In this document: positions 1 through 11,200 of the stretch, piece by piece
Numbering within the stretch: position 1 is the stretch's first letter
Layout: every line of letters starts with the position of its first letter
Assembly: GCF_002949735.1 (NCBI RefSeq)
Contig: NZ_CP026684.1
Location: forward strand, 62,001 to 126,000
DNA from: Nostoc sp. 'Peltigera membranacea cyanobiont' N6
Lineage (GTDB): Bacteria; Cyanobacteriota; Cyanobacteriia; Cyanobacteriales; Nostocaceae
Direction: 5' to 3'
Length of the DNA stretch: 64,000 bases
Translations under genes and position numbers: made by a program
Notes under the pieces: generated by a model
Told to the model about the DNA's origin: nothing
Databases searched by the model: none
Seen by the model: only the letters and a program-made list of their open reading frames with translations

Positions 1-1
1 G

Positions 2-691
2 GTCTCGGAGAATCTAAATATAAGTGTTGGTAGTTATCACAAGGGTAAGAAAGTTTTTGAATTAATTTCTCAATTACGAGAACTGGAAAAATTTAAGGCA
101 GTTGTTGCACTGGAGATGGAATTTAACCGGAGTATTGATGCAGCATACAAGTTTGTTTGCAATCAAGATATCTGTTACCAGGTAATAGACCTTCTGGAGG
201 CAGATGAGATAGGTAGTATAGGCGATGGTATTGCTTGGATGCTGAATGGCGATCGCAATCCGTTTCGACGTTTCCAGCTTGACCAAGTATATCAATTCAA
301 AAAGAGACTGCGGCCCGAATTGGAAATTGTGGGACGGGTTATTGGTATAACTAATGAGTTTGTTGTGTTTGGATTGAGGAATTTAGGGAATATGAGCCTA
401 GAAATTGTGAATCTACGTCCGCGACAAATTGATGCAGAATTGCAGGATGAACCATCTGCATCACAGAGGAAGAGAATATTTCACTTAATGCAAAAGTTTA
501 GTGATGTTTTTCCAGTTCAGGTGTCTTTGGCGGAGTTGTTAAAACTCCCAAATTTAACTGATAAAGAGGAGGTTTTATTGCGGATGTATGAGTCTGACGT
601 ATTTGAAAAAACGTGGGAGGATTATAAGACCCAAATGAAAGCAATGGAAGTTTCTAAAAATAGAAAAAAGGATAAGATTTGTGCTGCATAG
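2..691 (+). CDS. Hypothetical protein, 5'-truncated by window edge
   Basis: The reading frame is open from base 2 and ends at TAG 689-691. The first in-frame ATG (116) is therefore probably internal, and the gene starts outside the window. The visible 229 residues form a soluble, mixed-charge protein with no signal peptide or membrane segment. I do not recognise the family. The C-terminal third is helical and the tail is lysine-rich, ending in CAA. The next gene on the same strand, a primase, starts about 560 bp later, after a hairpin, so the two are probably separate transcription units. The open frame is seen directly; no function is inferred. Confidence 0.6.
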   Translation, partial: VSENLNISVGSYHKGKKVFELISQLRELEKFKAVVALEMEFNRSIDAAYKFVCNQDICYQVIDLLEADEIGSIGDGIAWMLNGDRNPFRRFQLDQVYQFKKRLRPELEIVGRVIGITNEFVVFGLRNLGNMSLEIVNLRPRQIDAELQDEPSASQRKRIFHLMQKFSDVFPVQVSLAELLKLPNLTDKEEVLLRMYESDVFEKTWEDYKTQMKAMEVSKNRKKDKICAA

Positions 692-776
692 GTAGCTGTA
701 AGCAGTTAATCTAGCAGAGAATTTATCCCACAATTTAACATTACTTACTAGATTAGCATCTCAATACTGATTACAG

Positions 777-809
777 TACGAGTTCACTGTTTTGAGTGCT
801 GAACTCGTA
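777..809 (+). terminator. Hairpin, possible terminator of the first gene
   Basis: A perfect 10-bp inverted repeat, TACGAGTTCA (777-786) and TGAACTCGTA (800-809), encloses a 13-base loop, 86 bp past the stop codon at 691. A T-rich run follows at about 822-838, not directly after the stem, so it is not a textbook intrinsic terminator. It could instead be an operator. The rest of 692-1253 shows no credible gene. Confidence 0.4.
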
Positions 810-1059
810 TCAAGATATTTGACTGTTTTTTGTTTTTAAACTCGATGGTGGAGTATGAGTAATTTCATCTTCACCAGTTGTACTAATAAGAGCCAATGTG
901 CAGTGACACTTGTGAGTGTTACTAGCTTTGCATTGTTATCCCAAAACTAAGAATGTCGATTTAGTGACAACTTCGCTAGAACTGCCTCATTTAAATAATT
1001 ACCAAAAAAAAGTTGGGTAGTCGCATTGTTGTTGGTGAAGCGTGTTGGACTAAATGCTA

Positions 1060-1086
1060 GTCTAAGCCTACGTATGTCTAAGCCTA
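1060..1086. repeat. Two 11-bp direct repeats upstream of the primase gene
   Basis: GTCTAAGCCTA occurs at 1060-1070 and again at 1076-1086, a 16-bp period, in the gap before the AEP primase gene. Two copies next to a replication gene could be a small iteron or operator, but two are too few to claim an origin. Confidence 0.35.
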
Positions 1087-1253
1087 AACAAGTATAAACC
1101 TTTGTTTGCTTTCAACCATGAGACGATTACCAGTCGCCTCCAACAAGCGGATAACCAACCGCTTAATTCAAAATAAAATTTCAAATTTAGGCTAACACAT
1201 TTTGACCAACAGCGAGGCTACCTGATGCACAAAAATCATCAGGACAGTCACTC

Positions 1254-3476
1254 ATGTACCAAGAAAATTTCTCTTCAGATGTCGAGAACAAGCCCCAATT
1301 AAGCCTTTCACAGCCTTCAAAAAAGAAAATCAAACCCCACCTGCCCGCAGATTCTGTGGGCAAACGCTACGTAGAACGCTTTTGGCATCCATTTGGGGCG
1401 ATAGTTGCCCCTTCTTTAGTAGAAGGTGCAAAACCAGCATGGCGCACCATCGATTATTACCTCCAACCCTCCCAACTGTGGAACCTGCACCAAGACAAGT
1501 CAAAACTAGTAGGTCTGCGCTTTAACGACACAACTCGTTACGCCACAATAGATTTAGACATCTTCGGCGACTACCATAACATTGAATCTATAAATCGCAT
1601 CAAAGCAGCGCTAGAGGACATAGGCATAGTCGATATCATCATCCTCCAGTCCAGCTTTAGTGGCGGCTATCACCTGATCCTAAGCTTCGCATCCCCCCTA
1701 CCCACCTTTCCCCTAGCCTGCGCCCTAGAGATTACCTTAAGAAACGCAGGCTTTATCCTCCGCCAAGGACACCTAGAAATCTTCCCCAACACCAAACCAT
1801 ATAGTGCCAAACAAATAACTAACTACAAAGCCATCCGTTGCCCCATGCAACCGGGTAGTGGGTCATTTCTACTTAATGATGACCTACAACCAATTAGCGA
1901 CTCAGTTTCTATCTTCCTCGATTATTGCGATCGCGCGGCCAGTCGGCAAGATTTAACCAAACTAAAACGGGTAGCGAACAAAGCCAAAAAACAAATTTCA
2001 CGGGAGAGATATCGCAAGCAAGAATCTGCTGACGTTGTACAGTGGCGTTCCAACTGGGAAGAAATCATCAGCACAGGCTGGACAGGAAAAGGACAAACAA
2101 ACACCCTCCTACAAATCTTCGTAGGGTACGGAATCGTCTTTTTAGACTTAGAGAGTGATAAATTAGTCGAATTTTGCCTTACTACCGCAATTAACGCCCC
2201 CGGCTATAGCCAATATTGCCGACACCAGCACGAAATCGAAGCTAGAGTGCGGCATTGGGTAGAATCCACAATTCGCAACAAATGGTACAGCGCCTATATT
2301 AGTTATCCCGAACGGCTATTGGGTACATTCGCCAACACCTTTGCAGAAGCCATAGCAGGCATTAAGAGCATTGATAAACCCAAAGACAACGTAATCCCAT
2401 TTGACCGTCGTAAGCAACAGAACTGGGAACGCAGCCAACAAGCCCAACAACGCATCCAGATAGTAGTAAGGGCAATAGAGTGGGATAGAGGCTTACCAGC
2501 AGGGGCTACTGAACGAGGGAAAGTGATACGTGCTGAATACAAGCGCCGCTTTCACAAAACTATCTCACAAGAGACACTACAAAAGCACTTGCATTTGTGG
2601 CATCCCACACGCTACATCTTAGACCCGTGGACAGAAAATAGCTCAAAGCCTTATCAATCAAGCAATGACGGGCAATTTAATAGTTTTGAAAACTCATTTG
2701 CCAAGCAGACTGCTCAAAATCCTTACGAAAAGGAAAATGACGGTCATTTTTACTATATGAAGGTTTTTTGTAACTGCTTACCTCCTGCTGCCGATGCCCC
2801 TACAGGGCAGTTGGCAGCAGCAATCTTTGAAGAAGTTGCTGAGTCTCAAGGAGAATTATTTGTACTACAGGTACAAGATGAATCTGAGAAAATTAAGAAT
2901 TCCGAAGAATTGAATTTATTGCAACCAGAGGATCTGTCTTTAACTTCAGGTGTCAATAATTCTGATAATTCATTAGTTTCTTCAAATATTATAGAATTAG
3001 CTGAAAATCTTAATGAAAGTACTTCAGATAAGAATTTCAAATACCTTTCTAACCCCAGCGCGGCTGAAAATTACAATAACAAAAACTTATTAATCAATTC
3101 TGTTAGTATTCCGCTTACTGCGCCTACACCTGCAATTGTGCCGCCTGAAACGTCACAAAAAGCCGAAGTTAGCGAACAAAGTACACCTTCAAGCGATTCA
3201 GCAGCAACTCTCGCTTTGTCAGAACTGAAGAATCTGACTAAGTTGCGACTCCAAGCAGCATCTTACGCCAAACGTGTAGCTAGAGAGTACTGCCTGATTG
3301 CACGATGCTTAATTGGGGGCAAGGAACGGGAAAGACTGGAGCAGAGTGCCAAAATGCAATTTTATCTCGATTCAGGTAACAAAACTCTAATTGCAGAAGC
3401 CAATGAGTGGGCAGCTGCCAATCCTGGGTGTCTACCGTTTTCGTTGGAGTTGGTGTTTCAAGAAGGTGAGACGTGA
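1254..3476 (+). CDS. AEP-superfamily plasmid replication primase
   Basis: A 740-aa protein whose N-terminal 230 residues carry the signature of archaeo-eukaryotic primases. There is a DxD metal-binding motif in TIDLDIF (D100, D102), an SGGYH motif (residues 136-140, catalytic His 140), and a third motif IRCPMQPGSG around R195. In this superfamily these bind metal, nucleotide and template for primer synthesis. The middle region (about 230-470) is basic and may bind DNA; about 480-650 is low-complexity acidic and probably disordered; the last 80 residues are helical. Primases of this type serve plasmid replication initiation, which fits the partition and mobilisation genes elsewhere in the window. 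A second AEP-like protein is at 58430-59785. The start at ATG 1254 has only a weak upstream purine stretch (CATCAGGACAG). Primase identity is well supported; the replication role is inferred. Confidence 0.7.
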   Translation: MYQENFSSDVENKPQLSLSQPSKKKIKPHLPADSVGKRYVERFWHPFGAIVAPSLVEGAKPAWRTIDYYLQPSQLWNLHQDKSKLVGLRFNDTTRYATIDLDIFGDYHNIESINRIKAALEDIGIVDIIILQSSFSGGYHLILSFASPLPTFPLACALEITLRNAGFILRQGHLEIFPNTKPYSAKQITNYKAIRCPMQPGSGSFLLNDDLQPISDSVSIFLDYCDRAASRQDLTKLKRVANKAKKQISRERYRKQESADVVQWRSNWEEIISTGWTGKGQTNTLLQIFVGYGIVFLDLESDKLVEFCLTTAINAPGYSQYCRHQHEIEARVRHWVESTIRNKWYSAYISYPERLLGTFANTFAEAIAGIKSIDKPKDNVIPFDRRKQQNWERSQQAQQRIQIVVRAIEWDRGLPAGATERGKVIRAEYKRRFHKTISQETLQKHLHLWHPTRYILDPWTENSSKPYQSSNDGQFNSFENSFAKQTAQNPYEKENDGHFYYMKVFCNCLPPAADAPTGQLAAAIFEEVAESQGELFVLQVQDESEKIKNSEELNLLQPEDLSLTSGVNNSDNSLVSSNIIELAENLNESTSDKNFKYLSNPSAAENYNNKNLLINSVSIPLTAPTPAIVPPETSQKAEVSEQSTPSSDSAATLALSELKNLTKLRLQAASYAKRVAREYCLIARCLIGGKERERLEQSAKMQFYLDSGNKTLIAEANEWAAANPGCLPFSLELVFQEGET

Positions 3477-3486
3477 TGGCTGAATT

Positions 3487-4120
3487 TCACAGGTGAGAGT
3501 GATTTGGATGCCTATACGGTGGCAAACTTCTATTGAACGTACCAACCGCAACTGCACACAGGGTTGCACCAATCCCAAAAGCTGCCATCACCCAGCCGTA
3601 CTGCACTTCTCCCAATTTGAGTGTACCTTGAACATAGCCAACAGTATTTACTAATATCTGCGCTCCGGCAATTGATGCGACTAACTGCATCGCTAGCGCG
3701 TAACGAATAGGTGCATCTGTAAGCAGGCGAGTTGTACCGTCTTTAATGTCTCCCCATGTTCGGCGTGTTGTCCTGGAAGGCTGTTGATTTTGTGCAACGA
3801 CGAGCTGACCTGGTAGGGTGAAGATTAAGACTGCCGCGATCGCAAAGCTGAGAGCATCCAAAAAGAAAACTTGTCTCGCACCAATGAAGGCGGCGACACT
3901 TCCAGCGATACCAGGGCTAAGTACACCAAGTAATTGATAAGTAGCAGCCGAAAGAGCGATCGCACCTGCAAGGGTAGACAGCAATACAAAAGCAGTGACA
4001 CGCAGAGTCAAAGCTACTGAAAGCACAACCGCAGCATTTTTCCAGCTAACTCAAAGGACAGAAGGGCTAAACCCACCCAAGTAAGTGCATCGCCCAATAA
4101 ACTAGTGGTCTGAGCAGTGT
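3487..4120 (-). pseudogene. Broken MFS transporter (N-terminal part only)
   Basis: Minus-strand remains of a major facilitator transporter. A fragment reading TTSLLGDALTWVGLALLSFELAGK (about 4045-4118) is out of frame with the long fragment 3487-4026, which carries VALTLRVTAFVLLSTLAG and several further hydrophobic helices. An in-frame TGA precedes the second fragment, so about one base has been lost near 4040. The protein also stops after NRSLPP, roughly half the usual 400 residues. The frameshift plus the missing C-terminal half make it non-functional. It ends 10 bp from the primase stop, tail to tail. Confidence 0.7.
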
Positions 4121-4659
4121 ACAGCCTTGCAAATACCGGATTTCTCAAGCTGCGGAAAAATGTCAAGGTATTCATTTATCAAGGGGCATAGTTACACAAG
4201 TCTTTTATCTCAAAATTTTAACAGAAATTGGGGGGAGGGGGCATATTTATCAAAGCTAGAAAATTGCCTTGCCAAGACCATTTTCACCACTCTGCTGTTT
4301 TCTGGAAGGAGTGTAGTGTTTTTTAGTTATAGCTGTGATGTTCCTGTAGCAACCATCATTGCTCAAAAACTGCTTTTGGTACCGTCGCTGCGCGGATTCT
4401 TGTCGGCAAATGGCAATGGCAACTGCATAAGTCATTGCAGGATCTGGCTGCCGTGTAGATATTATTGTCACAAAGTGGCTTGAAAATGCCGCAGTCAGCT
4501 GGTTCCATGCAATGGCTATATACTTTCCCTGAAAAGGGTCTATTTTTGTGAATATAAAATGATTTTTTCGGAACATTAGTTGTATTATATTGAGCCAATC
4601 ATCGGAAGGTAAGCAATACATAAGCCGGTTTCACTTAACTAAGAAAGGGGCAACACAGA
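4121..4659. other. Gap with no supported gene, ending in the leader of the large two-gene module
   Basis: Several overlapping open frames of 80-121 codons lie here on both strands, none with a recognisable motif or convincing ribosome site. They look like chance frames or decayed insertion-sequence remains. The last 40 bp hold the probable ribosome site (AAAGGGG, about 4643-4650) of the gene that starts at 4660. Confidence 0.4.
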
Positions 4660-7600
4660 GTGGAAAATCAGAATCAGTTAAGAGAAGAAAGAAATCAACT
4701 ACCGCGACCAGATTATAGAGATTTGCTCTCAAAAATAGATGAGGAATTGAATGGAGAGTCAGGAGGAAAAATATTTTCTTTGAAAAAAGACTCTAATAAC
4801 GGGAGATTAAGGTTAATCATTGATATTCATGCCTTTGCTTACCAGATAGCTAAAGCTAAAGATATAAGATTACCGTTGTCAAAAGACGAAAAAACATATC
4901 GAGCGTCAATAAATATGATCGATGCTTGTCGTGAAGTATTTAAAGATAAAACTAAAGAAATAAAAGCGACTTTATCCAAACTTTTAATAGATGAAATTAG
5001 GAATAGCACAGGTTTAAATTCCAATGCACAAATCGCAGACAATATCATTGAGGAATTAATTGATTCAATGCTTACGCCCTTGGCAAAAAAAGCTAAAGAC
5101 TCTTCCTTATTTACCTGGGATTTCCCTCAATCGCCTGGATTAAGTAGCCAAGAACTAGCCTTGGAGTCTGAGTTTGATAATCCTGCGATTATAAACCACA
5201 AAGTCACCATAGAAATAAATAGTGCAACTAGATTCCGCGAACTTGTATTAACGGCACTAGAAAACTATGTTCGTCTGAAGATGAATGATGAGTCAGATAT
5301 ATCTGATTATGTAATTGGCAATGTAAGAACTAATCTGGAGTCTATCAAGATTCATGGCTCTCAGGAATTATCATTACTTGAAAAATTAATTAATCAAGAA
5401 ACAATCGGAAGATTAAAAAGAGAAGCGGAGATAAATTTTTTAGAATTTTGGGCAAAAGTTATTAGTGAAGAATGTAACGATTTAAGTAAAAACAGAGAAG
5501 TCATATATGAGAATGGTACAGGAGAAAATTTACGTAAAATATCATCCCATGAGGCATCATTTTATTTGAGAGACTACAGTAGACGCATTAGATTATTAGA
5601 AAAATTCATCAATGACCCGAATAAAGCTGATAGTTATTACGATGTAGTATATCAGGGTGTGACTGTAAATATTAAAGAATTATTTTCTCGTAGGGATGCT
5701 TTTTCGGAATTGCCTATCATTGGGCAAATTAATGGTTGTATTGGGCAGACAGATGACCCACGTTTAGGTATAACCTCAATAACTTTTGGATTAAAATTTA
5801 AATTCAATGGGCGCGTCAATAATCCAGTTAAATACGGTACTTCATTCGCTTACGGACTTGACATAATTAACCCAAATTCAAAATTAAATAATCAACAAAT
5901 TGATGATAACCCCCCGCAAAAAACAGATTGGCAGGTTGAAAAAATAATTAAATATTTTATTCTTTATTATTTTGCATTTGCGTGTCCTAATCCCTCGGAA
6001 GTAAATTCTTGTTATCAAGATGTTCTCCAATTTGATGTAGTTAAAGATTTCACAGACAAAGTATTGCCTATTTTCAGTAACCCAGATAATCAGAGTGATG
6101 CAAATAAGCAAAACTTGTTAGTGCAGTTTGTTAGTGATATTAATCAATATTTAGTTTCACACAACCTAAAAGCAATAGTAAAAATTATCCAAAAATATTT
6201 AAAATATCCAAAATTTTTATTATCAGATGAGAAACAAATAAGTATTGGGATATCAAAGAAATTACTGGTTTCTGAACTGACAGAAATAAGTAGTACAGAT
6301 AGATTTTTTGCAGAAGAACTTTCTTCAGGTAATTTGAAACAATGTCTCAAGCATATCTTTATTTCCCTACAGGGGGTAACAAAAGAAGCAATTATCCAGC
6401 TACCCGTAAAGCTGAAATTTGAGACAGATAATTTCTATCGAGCAGCAAAAAAATGTGAGTTTGATATGGCTTATCAAACTGACGATATACAAATGCTCAC
6501 TGTCTTCCATAAGTTTATACAATCTAATAATGCACAACAATTTGAACGCGATAAGAAAAATATAAAACAGCTAGCACAATTATTAGGTAAAAAACCTGAC
6601 TTTCTGAAGAAAGTTAATACACTTAACAATGCTGACGAAGCTAGTGATTTACTCAGCAGTGTTGTATTTGATGGCTCAATTATAGAGTTTCAAATAGGGG
6701 AAGTTCCTTTAGAAAAAGCTACGGTTGAAGGGCGTTTCAAATACGAGCTTACATTAAAGACCCTTGGATTTATAATTCTAGAACTTCTCACTAGTAGGGT
6801 GAAAAAAAACAAAAATTTATTTGTAGGGCAGTGGATACTGCATGAAACACAGGAAGAAGAAACAACACAACAGGAAGCACTAATTCATCAAACGGTTGAA
6901 GAATGGAATCACTTATTAACTGACTTTATGTTCATCAATTCTCAAGGGATAGTGTTACCGAAAATCGACCGTTTTAGAATTGCTAATGCCAAGAAATCAC
7001 TGTACTCTGTATTACCTCAAAAATACCATAGCAAAAATAACGATAAACGGATACTAAAAAAATTATTAATAGTAATGGTGTCTAGTAACAAGTGTGATGC
7101 TCGTTCATCACGTTTGGAAGATAATTATATTGCGAATTTGACAGGTGAAATAGTAGCGGTGGAAGACACCGAAACTGGTATAAAGATAAATCGAGTTAAA
7201 ACTTTAGCAGGCAATTACTGGTTAGATGAATTGCATCGCACTCCGTGGGCGCTTCGAGATGTAATTAATGAGATGTACGATAAGGGTTTTAAGGATGTTT
7301 TATACATCGCTAAAACTCCCTTTTCTGAACAATTGCGGGTGACAGACCAACAAAATGAATTATTTTTTATGTCACCGGATATAATAAAGTTCCTCAAAGA
7401 TATTGCAGATGATATAATCATATATCCTGCTTTATATGACAGTTACAGTGCCTTGTGCATCGACGATAAAACTCAAGAAGAAACCTTATATATTCAGGAT
7501 GTACGACAACTAAGTAACTTATTTAATGACCCCAATCGCTCCCAGGTAATATTTTTTAATTTGCTTACAGTAAAGACCATAGAGAAAGATAGGACTTTTT

Positions 7601-8169
7601 ATAACACTGCAACGACTTATTCAACACTTTTGAATGCTCATCCAGGTGATGCACTCGACATGACGAAGGTTATGAATGGTCTAATTAAGGAAGGTCAATT
7701 AAAAAATGATATTACGTTTTATTTGACACTATTGCATTATTCAAGATATGAAAAGAAACAAGGCAAGTCGGAGAAATTGTTACCTAAGCTTGACCCGCTT
7801 AATGATATTATCGGCGATAATGCAATCGGCAGATCATCGGCAAGAGGTAAGCATTGCATTCCTGGGGTGCAAATGAATTATCTCGCATGGTTGACAGAAG
7901 TTAACAATGCCTTAAGTGACTCAAGAGATGTAAAAGATGTGATTAATGATTCTGCCAATTCATCTCAAATTCTACTTGCCTTCCTTGAAGAGATTGAAGA
8001 TTTTTTGGATAAATACCAAATAAAAGACCCATCGATAGAACTCCCTAGAGATTATAATAACTTCTTAGTGAGGCACTATAACCACCCAATTTTACGAGAA
8101 CGAATTTACTTGATACTAGAAAATAAGCGTTGGGAGATTGAAAACGGTAATGTTCAAGTTCAATTTTAA
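4660..8169 (+). CDS. Large unrecognised protein, partner of downstream helicase
   Basis: A 1169-aa protein I do not recognise. It starts at GTG 4660 with AAAGGGG about 10 bases upstream. It has no signal peptide or obvious membrane helix; the first 600 residues are mostly helical and charged. The C-terminal 370 residues (from about 800) alternate short hydrophobic strands with helices: KLLIVMVSSNKCDARSS (about 802), then DVLYIAKTPFSEQL and VIFFNLLTVKTIEKD. This is loosely like an RNase H/PIWI-type fold, which is only a guess. No Walker, HNH, HKD or PD-(D/E)XK motif is clear. Base use is AT-rich, as in the next gene and the Mokosh genes. Only 103 bp separate it from the helicase on the same strand, so the two are probably one operon. 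The setting beside defence loci suggests an anti-phage or anti-plasmid role (inference). Confidence 0.75.
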   Translation: MENQNQLREERNQLPRPDYRDLLSKIDEELNGESGGKIFSLKKDSNNGRLRLIIDIHAFAYQIAKAKDIRLPLSKDEKTYRASINMIDACREVFKDKTKEIKATLSKLLIDEIRNSTGLNSNAQIADNIIEELIDSMLTPLAKKAKDSSLFTWDFPQSPGLSSQELALESEFDNPAIINHKVTIEINSATRFRELVLTALENYVRLKMNDESDISDYVIGNVRTNLESIKIHGSQELSLLEKLINQETIGRLKREAEINFLEFWAKVISEECNDLSKNREVIYENGTGENLRKISSHEASFYLRDYSRRIRLLEKFINDPNKADSYYDVVYQGVTVNIKELFSRRDAFSELPIIGQINGCIGQTDDPRLGITSITFGLKFKFNGRVNNPVKYGTSFAYGLDIINPNSKLNNQQIDDNPPQKTDWQVEKIIKYFILYYFAFACPNPSEVNSCYQDVLQFDVVKDFTDKVLPIFSNPDNQSDANKQNLLVQFVSDINQYLVSHNLKAIVKIIQKYLKYPKFLLSDEKQISIGISKKLLVSELTEISSTDRFFAEELSSGNLKQCLKHIFISLQGVTKEAIIQLPVKLKFETDNFYRAAKKCEFDMAYQTDDIQMLTVFHKFIQSNNAQQFERDKKNIKQLAQLLGKKPDFLKKVNTLNNADEASDLLSSVVFDGSIIEFQIGEVPLEKATVEGRFKYELTLKTLGFIILELLTSRVKKNKNLFVGQWILHETQEEETTQQEALIHQTVEEWNHLLTDFMFINSQGIVLPKIDRFRIANAKKSLYSVLPQKYHSKNNDKRILKKLLIVMVSSNKCDARSSRLEDNYIANLTGEIVAVEDTETGIKINRVKTLAGNYWLDELHRTPWALRDVINEMYDKGFKDVLYIAKTPFSEQLRVTDQQNELFFMSPDIIKFLKDIADDIIIYPALYDSYSALCIDDKTQEETLYIQDVRQLSNLFNDPNRSQVIFFNLLTVKTIEKDRTFYNTATTYSTLLNAHPGDALDMTKVMNGLIKEGQLKNDITFYLTLLHYSRYEKKQGKSEKLLPKLDPLNDIIGDNAIGRSSARGKHCIPGVQMNYLAWLTEVNNALSDSRDVKDVINDSANSSQILLAFLEEIEDFLDKYQIKDPSIELPRDYNNFLVRHYNHPILRERIYLILENKRWEIENGNVQVQF

Positions 8170-8272
8170 TTGAATTATAAGACATTTTATTTTTATTTAT
8201 ATCAATTACACCTTGATGAACTCAGCAAATTATTGTTGAAAAGCTGAATAGAATTCTTATAATAAATTAAAA

Positions 8273-11200
8273 ATGAAAATAAGAGAAGCTCAGGGACATC
8301 TTTTCGAGTTAGCATTCAACGCAGGAATATTGACAGCCATTCATCAATCAGGGATGAAATATGCCCACATGGATTTATTCATTGATGACCTGAAACGTAT
8401 CAATCATCGAGGAGTAGTCAATAAACTTGTTGAGATGAAACTGTTAGAAGGATTTATTGATGCGGAGAGTCAAAGAATATGGGCAGCATGGGGTAAATTT
8501 TTACTTTTACGAGGTCATCTCGGTGGTTTAGGTTTATGGAAGGAATTGATGGACTCTTTGGAGTTTTCGTCCGCTTCTAATAGAAACTGGGAACTACTGT
8601 ATATGCAATGCTGCCTCTCAGACGAAGCCAGTATGAGAACGCTAGAAAAACATCAACATGACCGATACTCTCAGATTCTTTCGCAGTTTGATATTACCGC
8701 AGATAAGGTTACACCTTATATAAATAAGTATGCCGACACAGGAGAATTTTTAAAAGCGGATACATTGATGCTGATGTCGAAAGACGGAGAAAAAAACAAG
8801 GAATATTACATTATTTGTGTTGATTTGTCCGCCTTTACTGTGGAGAATAATCAGGATAATGAATTGAATTCTCAGAAAGATAATGATGAGTCAAGACATG
8901 AACAAGAACAGTTTGAGTTGTGGAATTTATCAAGCGCTTCGTCTATTCTTGGATATTTAAAAGCAGAACTGCGTTATTTAATGTCCAAAAGTGTTTATCA
9001 TCAATTAAAAATTGACACCCAAAAAGGGACTAATCAGCAATTAATAGGGCAATATATTCAGGATTATCTTACAGCTTTTTCTTATTACGACAAAGATTTT
9101 GTTAAGTTGGTACAGGCAGCATCATACTCAGCAAGTTTCGTCAAATTTCTTGATTCAGAAAATAGAATACCCAAGGATGCGACCGTACAAGTGACAACGA
9201 TAGGTTACACTACACGAGGAATTAGCACCTTAAATGTTAGCCGGGAGGACTTTCACATTCTTGACCTTTGCGCCGAGGCATATAAATCGATGAAGGGACG
9301 GCAAAAGTCGGATAGAGAAAATTCTATCAATACTTATGAAAATGCGCTGTTTAAGATGCTTAATTTAATTAAAAAAAATGCTGTATATTGTCTTTCACGT
9401 TCGCTTGAACAAGTAGGAATTTCGGTAAAAGAAAAATCTCAGCCAGATAAACTTTCTCATGAACAAAAAGTCCACAAATTTGTGGACTCATTATGTGATA
9501 CTAATGTTACAGAAGAGAAAACTGTGTGTTTCAGTGAAACACTTACAAATTTTAATAATCCCTCAGATTTTTTAGATACTTCAATCAGTGAAAAATACCA
9601 TCTAACTGAGCAAATTTCTTTAATAAATGCCCACGCAAAAATAATTCAGGAACATCTGTTAGGTAATTATCGTAATCTATTTCTAACCGGGAATCCGGGT
9701 ATTGGTAAAACAACAGCGGTGGTGAATTTTATCCGCGATCATGCTGACGAGGGTTTCCTGTTTTTCTACATTAGTCCGCGTCTCTCTGTAAACGAAGACA
9801 CGATTAATAAATTTATAGATACAAAAACAGGTAATTTGTTTGCTGATGACCTGTATTGTATTTCCACGAGTCACGCTCTGATTGCTACCAATAATAACCA
9901 GCCTACAGTGAGATATTATTCTAATGGCAATAACCAAACTTTTGAAAGCTTAGGGGTAACTTTTCATGGTGCAGAATATGATAAAAAACGGAATACCAAC
10001 CGAAAGAATTTAATAAATCGTCAGTCCCGCTCTTCACTTGGCTACAACAACAAATCCGGAACCGGAGTTATTAGAAGTTTATGTGACGCAGGTCATATTC
10101 TCATCAAACAGCAAAAAAATAAAATTGTCATTACCTGCTCAACTCAATCCCTCCGCAAATTGAATAGTGGAGGTGACTCATTAGATAATTTCGAGAGACT
10201 ATTTCGTTCAGTTACAAATAATGGTGATGTAATTCCGGAGTTAATGAGTGAATTATCTTCACGCCTGAAGCATATCATTGTCATGATTGACGAAGTAACA
10301 GGTGACAATGCTGGAGTTGAGTGGTTTCACTCTATGAAGAAATGGTTAGGAAAAAAACTTGAGTTATTTGACCCTTCATACGGTTTCAATACAAAGTTGA
10401 TTATTGCCGATGCTTCTCTTACAGGTCTTGATGTTGTTAAACCACATCTCGGTACAAAGGAAGCGGAACCAGATAAAATCTATTGTTCTTTTGTTGATAA
10501 AAAGCAAGAACCATTAGAAGTTAGTTATCTGTCTTTTGGCGGTTATTCTGCACCGCCAGGCAATGTTGATTCTGCTGTTATTAATGTTAACTCATATCCA
10601 GCTAAACAAATTGAGCTAACTTACCAAGTGTTTTTTGAAGTGAACAAAATCAACGATGATGGTTCCATTAAATTTACACCTGGTCAATCAGCACGAGATG
10701 AGTCTTTAATAAACGAAATAATCCACTATGTTAATCACCCAGAATTAGGACAATTAATTGTTTATATCCAGGATAAACAACGTCTAAGACAATTAATTTC
10801 CCTAGTCAAAAAGAGACTTTTTGGCTTCGAGAAAAATGAGATTTATCTAGAGATACATTCCCAAGTAGCTGATCTGGAAATGCTGCTCAAACGCAAGAAT
10901 CAGGTACGGGTAGTGTTTATGACATCATCTGCGGCTCGCGGTATTTCTTTTCCCCTTGCTAAACACATAATTGTTGAACTACCAAGATTTCAGATAGAAA
11001 ATAACCTGATGGAGATAATTCAGGTAATTTATCGAGGTAGAGGTGAGTTTGGTGAGGGACAAAATAATGACCGCGCTCATAAGAAAATAACAGTTTACAT
11101 TATTGAAAAAGTTTTTACAAATGCACCTAATAATCAACAAAGTAAAAGTACCCGCGCCGCGAATTTAATAGGTTCTCTACTCGTCTTACGGGCGGCGATA

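Noticed and set aside
4127..4621. Overlapping open frames of 80-121 codons on both strands
   Set aside because: No motif, no ribosome site, unusual composition; likely chance or decayed insertion debris.
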